Both the position numbers and the translations under genes were made by a program. A stretch of DNA of 64,000 bases from Selaginella moellendorffii (Eukaryota > Streptophyta > Lycopodiopsida > Selaginellales > Selaginellaceae), in the NCBI RefSeq assembly GCF_000143415.4, contig NW_003314330.1, forward strand, positions 186,001-250,000, in the 5' to 3' direction. Every line of letters begins with the position of its first letter. Positions within the stretch are counted from its first letter, which is position 1. This document shows positions 56,831 to 64,000 of this stretch, piece after piece. Below the pieces are notes generated by a model, which did no database searches, had not been told where the DNA came from, and saw nothing but the letters and a program-made list of their open reading frames with translations.

Positions 56831-58080
56831 TCCAGCTGCTAGTTTTTCATCTGTCAGCTCTAATTGTTGTGCATTTCTGAACAGGCAAGGAATTGCATTC
56901 TTCTTCCAGCCACTGTCAATGTGGATGCAGAGAAGGGGGAGGAGCTCTCCAGTTGGACTTTCGGGATGGAAGGCGAGGATCTGAGGCTGTACAACACAGA
57001 TGGTGGGAGAAAAGAATGCATGGGGATCCTCATCCAAGTGACAGACACTCCATGCAGTTCCATGCAAGAATATGGACTGGCACTTGTGGTAAAGACAGCG
57101 TCCGCCTTCAAGATCCACCTTGCACATCCTAGCGGCTTCCTGGAGGGGGGCAGCGGCTATGAAGAATTCCTAGAGGGAGCTAGGGAGAGGTTGTCCAGGA
57201 GGCCCACAATTTCAAAGATGCTGCGGGTCTATGAAGATCACATGGAATCCACGGACCTCACCTACGGCGATGTTCAAAAACTATATTCCAACATTGAGCC
57301 GTTGAGAGTGCCTCCAGTTCGCGAAGCGAAGGGGAAGGGGGTCGATCTGGAAACTACCCCGAAGCAGAAAAGGGTGGTCAAGCTCAAGCCGACATCCGAC
57401 TCTCTTGCTCCAAAAAAGAAGCTACTCGGTGATGCCATTGCCTCGGGTTCGAACACTACACCCACCAAAAAGAAGAGCCGCAAAGAGCAGAAAGAGCAAG
57501 AAGAGGTAGCAAAAATCGTCGCAGATAATAGTACGTGTTACTATTCCAACAAAGTATATACAATCGACGTGAGCCGTATCGACATCCAAAGAAAATACAA
57601 CCACAGGCTAGTATCTGATGAGTGGGTGGAGAAACTGAAGCAGAAGATGCTGGCAAGTCCAGTAACACCCGACATCGCAGACGTGATCCCCTACTACCGA
57701 ACAATGAAGGGCGAGACGAGGTTTCCAGACTTGATCAATAGGAAGGTGTTGGACGATCAGAACATCCAGTTCTATGCCGTCTCCGGGCAGCATTCTAGCT
57801 TGGCGATGCAAGAGATAGTTCTGGATATTATGGTGGGCGAGGAGGTGAAGAAAGTCTTCAAGACAAGAGTTGTCCGCCTGATAAAAGGCAACTCGCCCCT
57901 CCGATCTATCATATCCATCTCCCACGCGCAGAATGTCAAGCAAGAAACGTGCTACAAATCGGGTCTGCACGAGACATTGGCACGAACACGGAAGCTTTGG
58001 GTTCAACTGAAGAAGCCACAAAAACCAGGACAAGGATGTGCACTAGCAACTAGCGCCTGGTAGGTAAGCCTCGTTGCATG

Positions 58081-58109
58081 TGGCATAGCATGTGGCCTCA
58101 CGCCATTTC
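58081..58109. repeat. Family palindrome in an intron of the ParB-like gene
   Basis: It fills most of the short intron 58064-58117 (GTAAGC...TTGCAG). Confidence 0.8.
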
Positions 58110-59575
58110 CATTGCAGGAATTCTCAAGTCTTCTCTCGAAAACACTGGGGGTCAATGACACACTCAGCATCCATAACATTCTACTCGCGACAAAAGCTAT
58201 TTTTGACAAATGGGTAGATGTGCTGAGGAGGTACCATGACGGGGAGTTGCTAAACTCAATGGGTGTGGAGGACGGTCGAAAGCCCAATGATTTGAAGCTC
58301 AACACCTTGCGTTTTTCGTGGTCTCTAGACGACGACGACCTTCTGACAGTGGCTAATGCTCTTCTACGTGGTGAGGTAGTCTTCAAAAAGACCAAAATGA
58401 CTCCCGGCCATATTGTGACATACGAGGACTTGTGCACGACTCTGAGAGCTCGTGCGCTATTGAAGGATTGGATCTTCGAGCAAGTGGCCGTGGAGAGGGT
58501 GAGCATCGACACCACGCAAGAGATGATGGAAGAGCTGGAGTTGTCAAATGAAGACATCGACGACTACGTGAAGGGGGCCCCCAAGTTCATTGATCTGCTG
58601 CGGGATGCCACAAAAAGTAAAGCTGAGAAGTTGGATCAGTATCCAAATTTCATTAAGAGGGATGTCGACCGCCGGCTTCAGAAACAGCTCGACCCCGCAG
58701 CAGAGGCCTATCGAGAACCTTACCGGGTATACGTGAATTCGGATGAGGATCAAAGGTGGAGGAGCATCGTTTCCCGCGGAGATGAGCAAGTCAAGAACAT
58801 CTTTTGTGTGATGGACTTCACAAACGAGGAGATCACTCATGCAGACGAAGTCAGCTCCATCATTGACTTAATGGTGGGACTTGCGGAGGTGGAATCTTCA
58901 GTCCACTATATGATCTACGACTCCGAATCCTATCACAAGTTCTGGAAGGCCTTGAACGAGGTGAAGGCTCGGTTGAAAGGCAAGGAGATGCAGAAGATCC
59001 ATGGGATAATGGCTAAGAAGAAGATACCGACGAATGTCCACATCTTCACACTCGCCCTTGTTATTGGTCTTACAGCAGAGTGGGACTGGAGTGACTTCCT
59101 AGCTTCGTTCGACAAGGCCGATCGAATTGATCTGAGGGAGGTCAATTTACCCGTGCCTAAGGAACTGAAGACAGCTATGGAGCTTTTGAATCCAGAGAAA
59201 GCTCCAGGTGCAGCATGGGAAATGCTCAGCTGGGTCTTCAACGCAATAGCAGCTGCTTCCGACTCCAAGGGCAAATGCGTTGTCGAGTACAACTGCGGCG
59301 GACTATTCTTTCGAGCCGCACTACTCAAGGGTGTCCCGTGTGTTGCGGTGACAAACTCCATTGAAGAGGTGACTTCAATGAAGCATATAATTACAGTTGC
59401 CAAAGAAAAACAGTATCTTCTCTGCGAACCTGGTGAGTACGCACTTTAAGTTTAAATGTTATCTCACAAGCTCTGTATGCAGGAGCATGGCCACCCCCAG
59501 ATGCTGAAACGGCGTTAACAGCTACTGTTAAAGATACCCATGTTAGGCCGAGCTCACAACCTGCACAAGGTAAGG

Positions 59576-59599
59576 TCACGTGAGGCCTCACGCCATTTT
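59576..59599. repeat. Family palindrome making up a 37-nt intron
   Basis: GTAAGGTCACGTGAGGCCTC begins the intron 59571-59607, which ends GATTATAG. The palindrome occupies about two thirds of it. Confidence 0.8.
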
Positions 59600-59715
59600 G
59601 ATTATAGATCGTTGTGAATATTCAGACACGAGGACTGAAAAGCGCACTGGTGGCGCGTCGAAGAAGGACAAACAGACAAGCAATAGGAAAAAAGGAGGTA
59701 CAAATTATATTTGCA

Positions 59716-59740
59716 ATGGCGTGTGGTCTCATGCCATTCC
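59716..59740. repeat. Family palindrome in a 50-nt intron
   Basis: The intron 59697-59746 (GTACAA...TTGCAG) contains AATGGCGTGTGGTCTCATGC. Confidence 0.8.
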
Positions 59741-60459
59741 TTGCAGGAGACATTTCTTCAAAGGCAAAACAGGCAAGCACCAGCCAAGCTCAAACTGACA
59801 GTGGTCATAAAAAGCGAAAGCACGTTGGACAGTCGTTGGGATCAGAGGCGTTTGATTCGAAAAGGAAGAAGGGCAACGAAAAGATGATAGGTAATGCCTT
59901 GCGGTCACCACCTCCTGACTCAGATTCCTATGGTGGACTCCCCTTCCCCAATCTCAATGGAGAGGTACAATGGATGAGGGATGCTTTTCAAGTCAGGGCC
60001 ATGTTTTTCTCATCTCGTTGTCTTCGAAGGGTGCAAGAACGTGCAGAAACCATGTTAAGACAGTCGGGTGAGGATACGGTCCTAGGTCACGCACTAAAAC
60101 AGGCTATGGATGTCTTGTATTTTGAGATGGAGACTCGGCCAGATGATTTTCCCAAGATGGTCCTGGAAGAACAAGCCATCCAGCCTGAGCAGCCTATGGA
60201 AGAAATGCAGGAGGGGGATGAGGAGCCAGAGAAAGATAATGAGCAGGAAGAGCAGAAGGACGAAGAGGAGGACAAAGAAGAGGAGGACGAAGAAGAGGAG
60301 GACGAAGAGGACTTGGATGGTCTTCACAATGGTGATGATCACAATAACGACGACGACGATGATGACGACGATGGCCAGCCTGAGGTGGCCAAAGAGCAGC
60401 GGAGGAAGGTCATACAAGACAAACCATCAGGTAAATAATAGTACATCCATTCCTAACCT

Positions 60460-62172
60460 TTTACCATTTCTAACATTGTCCATGTAGGTTGCAAAGCAAA
60501 TGGTAAGTAGAGATTATTCAGTTGAATTAAGATACAAACTCTAGCCTTTAGTGTCGAGGAAGGATAGTGCCAAGCAAGGGTCGAAACGTATGTCCAATCC
60601 TTCAGAATCAGCAGTGTGCCCAAGTGATATCGGTCCTAGTTCCTCAATAGCAGTTGATGGTAAATACAGTATAATCGATTCAATGTGCTAATGAGTTTGT
60701 TTTTAGTAGCCAGTAGGGAGGATACCATCTCAATCGAAGGGAGATATTTGGATATGCATATGGATCCGCCAGTGGAATCTACTTGCCTGCAAGAGTCATC
60801 AGAGCTGGTGGAGGCTACTATCCATATCAACGCCAAGCAAGTTGACCACGCTCCACTTGATGCTGCCCATACCACTGAGTCAATCTTGTCCACGTATCCA
60901 ACTGACCGCCCCAGCCGCCGAGCCGGTCGTATCCTCATTTCCAATGGACTCAATGTGTGCCCAATCGTCTGACTACACGCCGTTGGAACCTCCCTACACC
61001 GCCTCTGCTGCCTGTTCGGTCATGTCCACTTTGCCAACGGAGGCACCAGCTGAAATGGCGTGTGATCACACGCCATCGGAACCACCCCATGCCACTGTTG
61101 AGCCAGTTGTACCAGAGTCTACAGCTGAAATGGCATGTGCCCACACGCCATCGGATGCGATTGACCCCACATTGCAGAGGAGAGTATTTCCGCCCTTCAC
61201 GTTTCCTCGACCAAAACCCTCTCAACGACCATCGGGAGCACCATTCGCTAATATTGTAGATGGTAAAATTGACTTGTACCATTTTTTATGCTGACGCATT
61301 TCATTTCAGAGTCACGGCGAAGGTACTGTATCGTTTTTGATCTGAACGGTGTCCTTTTCTCCCATGAGCGTGGCTCGTCCTCGAATGTCACTGCACCCTC
61401 GAAAGCCTGCGGTCGCAAGTTGGTCAAAAGAGACAGATTCACATTAATCACACGGGAGAAACTGCGGGATCTAATAATGACCATGTGACACTTAAAACAG
61501 GGGGCCGGGTTCAATTTGCAATTGGGAGTTTGGACATCCATGATGCGCCACAATGCATTAACGTTGCTACAGATGATGCACGATCAGACGCGAGTAATAT
61601 TACCATTTGACTTTCTCCTAACGCAGGAGGATTGCTTGACTATGGTCCATGTGAGGGGTAGCAAGCCCATCTTCGTCAAGCCAGAGGCTGTAGTGATGAA
61701 CCGGACTGCTAGGTCAAGTGAAATCCTCATCATCGATGACTCGCCGATTAAAACTGCAGCGAACACGCACACATATGCAATGCACCCCATCTCTTGCAGT
61801 ATGGAAACTAGGGAGAAGAAACCATATGTTCTGGGGGACCTTGCAAAACGGCTTGGAGCGATGGTGATAGAGAACCGGCCAGTCCAGGAGGTGGCTGCAG
61901 AAATCAACCAAATGGTAGATGGAACGGTATATCAGAAGCCATTTGATCGGACAGACACCAGTCATCATTTATGGCATGTATATTGTCTAGCCAAGCACTA
62001 TCCGCATCTCCATAATCTGCTCAACCGGATGGGTTCTTCGACCACTGAACATGAGCGTGGACGTATTAGAGAAGAGATGGCATTACTATTGGGCTTAAAT
62101 CATGATAGTGTGGAGAGTGATGAAATTCCAAGATTATTGTATAGGCGTTGGAGGCAAAAAATAACAGTCTGA
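60460..62172 (+). pseudogene. FCP1/NIF-type HAD phosphatase gene of the giant element
   Basis: Exons at about 60546-60659, 60709-61262, 61312-61488 and onward to 62172 share one strand with the ParB-like gene and may be its continuation. The first part is a Pro/Thr/Ser-rich linker including EMACDHTPSEPP and EMACAHTPSD, both encoded by family palindromes. The phosphatase part has RYCIVFDLNGVLFSH (motif I, DxNGxL in place of DxDGT), LQLGVWTSMMRHNALTLLQ, FDFLLTQEDCLTM, KPIFVKPEAV and EILIIDDSPIKTA (motif IV). NIF-type phosphatases remove phosphate from Ser/Thr, classically on the RNA polymerase II tail. Asn in place of the second motif-I Asp would weaken catalysis. A TGA at 61486-61488 interrupts the frame before LQLGVW (CGA to TGA would explain it). 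Confidence 0.6.
61053..61151. repeat. Family palindrome, two copies within an exon
   Basis: 61053-61078 (AATGGCGTGTGATCACACGC) and 61125-61151 (AATGGCATGTGCCCACACGC) are in frame and encode a repeated MAC-HTPS peptide. Confidence 0.85.
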
Positions 62173-62204
62173 GATGGCATGTATTTATTTAAAAATGTAA
62201 CTTA

Positions 62205-62522
62205 TTATGGCATGGGGTTCCATGCCATTGTATTAATATTAAAAGACAATTCTTTGAGAGGATTTGCATTATACTAGAAGTGTTACAACATGTTATTGGA
62301 AGTCTACGAAGTTGTTTTATTAATAAGGGGAAAGTAAAGATTGAATGGGGACTTGGGCTCCACCTAGACTCGGAGCAACTGAGCCAATATTAAAAGGATG
62401 GAAAGAAATTGGACGACGATGACAAGGAGAAGAGAGAGGTGAAGCAGTGGCAGGGGGAGGAGAAGTGATTGAGTAGACATTTCCTTGTTTAAAATAAAAT
62501 GGCATGTGCCTCAATGCAGTTG
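62205..62522. repeat. Family palindrome, copies near the right end
   Basis: 62205-62228 (ATGGCATGGGGTTCCATGCC) and a weaker copy 62500-62522 lie between the last gene and the right TIR. Confidence 0.75.
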
Positions 62523-62590
62523 AATTTTGTTATATTTATATACTATATAAAGGTTTGGAAACTTTATTTTACAAGTGGGATAATGACAAT

Positions 62591-62614
62591 TCCCACTTTA
62601 ACGAAATAGAGCTT
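62591..62614 (-). repeat. Right terminal inverted repeat of the giant element
   Basis: 24 bp pairing with the left TIR. The adjoining inner sequence (CATTATCCCACTT on the minus strand) also occurs at the other end of the MITE. Confidence 0.92.
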
Positions 62615-62618
62615 TCTA

Positions 62619-64000
62619 GCAACCACCCTTCTTTGATCCCTTTCAATAACGTGTTGATGTAGGTGTTGAAAGACATGAATGTGCCATCTGGATCGTCACC
62701 AATGTGTGGTGCCAAAAACTTCTCACCTTCACTTATAGTTTGCGTGATGTAGACAGCCCTTCTTATCATGTTCTCAAATAGTTCTGGCAATCCTTTCTTT
62801 CTGTTCATTAACCAAACATTGAGGAACTCCAAAGTCTTTATCTATTGCTTATATGGAAGCTTTAATATTGCGATATTGTAAATCATGTCATCTGGAGTTT
62901 TGTTCACTATAAAAGTAACATATGCATAATTGAGAAAAATGAAGTGTGATAAGAAACTTACTTTCATGAAAAGAAATTTCAGCTATAGTCTCTAGCCACT
63001 CCTTCGGCCTGCGATTGTCTGCAATGCATACTAGTTTCTTCAACTTTGAGGACTTTGCATGTTGAATTTTGTGCTCAATTTGTACGAACTCAATTAAGAC
63101 CTCTTCCTGACTCTTCTCCGGATATGCAAGTTCATAAGCGTCTTGCTTGACCTTCACCAAAGGCTAAAAACCAAAACATTTAAAAGAGGCTTTTATAAAA
63201 TAAAAGGGAAAGATGTACTTTACACCATACAGCGAGCATAAAATTGATTGGGTTGTTGAACCAAGTTGTACTGTCATTTTGAGTGCGTGAGTGCCAAACA
63301 AGTGTTGCAAGATCATCACCATAATGTTGGCGAATGTCATCCTCACTAAAGTTTGCCAAAAATTGAAGTTGCTCGATGTCATGGACAAGGTTTTGTTTTT
63401 GAACAATGAACTGCCTAAGCATATATTTAAACACAACAAAATAAGTTAGTGGAGTTAGAGGTAAAACTATAAAACTTACGCACTGATCTTTTGGTAGGCC
63501 AAGATAAGTTTGTTGACATCCAAAGGTCCCCTCACGTAGACATGGCCGACTGGAATGTTGATATGGTAGATGGGATCATTGCGAAAATGATCGTCGATAC
63601 ACTTCATCCAAGCTCCATATCGGTGGTTACCGTCAATAATTTAGAACATTGTCCCCGCAAGCTGTTGAGTCTCAGGATGTCTGATAATCATGTCATCAAA
63701 TTCTAGGGACTTCCTCCTCCAAATAAGATCCCAGCTATTCACAATCTCGGGTGTGACAGTAATGATCTCCATTGTTCCTAGCTTGCAAAAATAGACTAGA
63801 AACATACCGATATTTGTTGCAAGGCCATTTTGTTTGAACAAACTATATATATCCAGGTTGACATACTTGGATGCTGTGTGGACAAGGTTCGTCTGCTGCA
63901 AACGGCAAAAGGGGATTTCTCTGATCAAGTCACAAGAGCCTGGCCACTTGAGCGCCTTAAGTGTTTAGTGAACTGCTTTTTCCTTTATCCGCATAACAGT
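62619..64000 (-). pseudogene. 5' half of a second ParB-like gene, cut by the giant element
   Basis: Minus-strand exons: about 63950-63480, 63414-63224, 63163-62962 and 62906-62619, with GT/AG introns of about 55-65 nt. The first contains IREIPFCRLQQTN, LEFDDMIIRHPETQQLAGTM, then IIDGNHRYGAWMKCIDDHF and HINIPVGHVYVRG. IIDGNHRYGAW is a good match to the ParB/Srx motif (DGNHRxxA). The rest is helical (NFSEDDIRQHYGDDLATLV, NRRPKEWLETIAEISFHE, KFLAPHIGDDPDGTFMSFNT). Stops lie at 63641-63643 (TAA, just before IIDGNHR) and 62842-62844 (TAG). The last exon ends exactly at the TCTA target duplication, and the strand and order fit the 3' half at 47625-49320. The N-terminus continues past the window. 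Confidence 0.6.

Larger units (their letters stand above)
56643..60438 (+). pseudogene. ParB-like / methyltransferase-like gene of the giant element
   Basis: ATG at 56643-56645 is the last codon of exon 1; an intron (56646-56884) holding three palindromes follows, then ARNCILLPATVNVDAEKGEE. Residues around 57541-57900 resemble a ParB N-terminal domain: VSRIDIQRKYNHRLVSDEWV then EKLKQKM, FYAVSGQHSSLAMQEIV (ParB motif GxHRxxA) and KTRVVRLIKG. An intron with one palindrome precedes EFSSLLSKTLGVND. Later FCVMDFTNEE and KGKCVVEYNCGGLFFRAALL correspond to the methyltransferase-like part of the flanking homologue, but without a DPPY-like motif. Short exons (59480-59570, 59608-59696, 59747-60433) add a Lys/Ser-rich and then extremely acidic tail. 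An in-frame TAG lies at 58061-58063 (likely CAG to TAG). Basic tracts such as PKQKRVVKLK and KKKSRKEQK suggest nuclear import. Confidence 0.55.
49426..62614. mobile_element. Giant 13.2-kb TIR DNA transposon (candidate new family)
   Basis: The 13,189-bp element is bounded by perfect 24-bp inverted repeats starting AAGCTCTATTTCGTTA. Target duplication TCTA is at 49422-49425 and 62615-62618. It carries, left to right: a small SPYY-motif gene (-), a DUF7869-like transposase gene (-), a 2.9-kb divergent non-coding region, a ParB-like/methyltransferase-like gene (+), and an FCP1-type phosphatase gene (+). About 20 copies of a 20-24-bp palindrome are spread through it. The MITE at 38.1 kb shares its ends. 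The genes show in-frame TAG/TGA codons, so this copy is probably not autonomous now. The family identity (relation to KDZ-like or other superfamilies) is undecided. Confidence 0.82.

Noticed and set aside
59614-60438. A stand-alone 274-residue acidic protein
   Set aside because: Palindrome-containing introns with good GT/AG ends cut this frame; it reads better as exons of the ParB-like gene.
50000-62500. CRISPR-like array from repeated palindromes
   Set aside because: Copies vary, spacing is irregular, spacers are long and coding, and the genome is eukaryotic.
53500-62500. True parS centromere sites
   Set aside because: The palindrome does not resemble known parS sequence, and the ParB-like gene lacks a visible HTH or segregation partner; kept only as an analogy.
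1-64000. tRNA, rRNA and other RNA genes
   Set aside because: None could be recognised by eye; only short primer-binding sites complementary to initiator methionine tRNA were seen. A covariance-model scan would be decisive.

Overview
The window looks like nuclear DNA of a land plant. Gene-dense GC-richer islands (about 6.6-7.5, 9.8-28.5 and 49.4-62.6 kb) sit in AT-rich DNA full of decayed transposons. Introns are very short (about 40-75 nt in the ABC transporter locus), and the gene set (ABCG/PDR transporter, PLS-type PPR proteins, bulb-type lectins, remorin, plant-type glutamate-cysteine ligase) is plant-specific. Compact introns plus abundant PPR genes suggest a lycophyte such as Selaginella; that is inference, not proof.

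Layout. 1-6.6 kb: AT-rich, with a decayed LINE reverse transcriptase at 4.1-5.5 kb. 6.65-7.5 kb: a remorin fragment cut by AT-rich DNA on both sides. 9.8-20.3 kb: one scrambled ABCG/PDR gene. Its body is on the minus strand, its first exon is inverted, and its last exons lie upstream of its own start. A 4.3-kb Ty1/copia element with 89-bp LTRs and a perfect 5-bp target duplication sits in one of its 61-nt introns. 20.8-24.6 kb: a broken PPR gene and two broken tandem bulb-lectin genes. 24.9-28.5 kb: the two best intact genes, an intronless glutamate-cysteine ligase and a PPR protein, 65 bp apart on the plus strand.

28.5-45.5 kb is a nest of repeats. An old Ty3/gypsy chromovirus (30.3-42.9 kb, minus strand) contains two miniature LTR elements (TRIM-like, each with TSD, PBS and LTR pair), a large duplicated block with GAGTCC/GAGATGGAGTCC arrays, and a 287-bp MITE whose insertion is proven by an empty paralogous copy beside it.

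45.5-64 kb holds the most unusual content. A 13,189-bp element (49426-62614) has 24-bp terminal inverted repeats and a 4-bp target duplication (TCTA). It carries a DUF7869-like transposase gene (minus strand) and, after a 2.9-kb divergent control region, plus-strand genes for a ParB-like/methyltransferase-like protein and an FCP1/NIF-type HAD phosphatase. About 20 copies of a palindrome (core TGGCATGWGGCCWCATGCCA) are scattered through it, many inside minimal introns. The MITE at 38.1 kb has the same terminal structure, the same palindrome and a 4-bp TSD, so it is a non-autonomous relative. The element landed inside a second ParB/methyltransferase-like gene, whose 5' half lies at 62.6-64.0 kb and 3' half at 47.6-49.3 kb. 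All these genes carry in-frame stops, so this copy is probably defective. I propose the family as a candidate undescribed giant DNA transposon.
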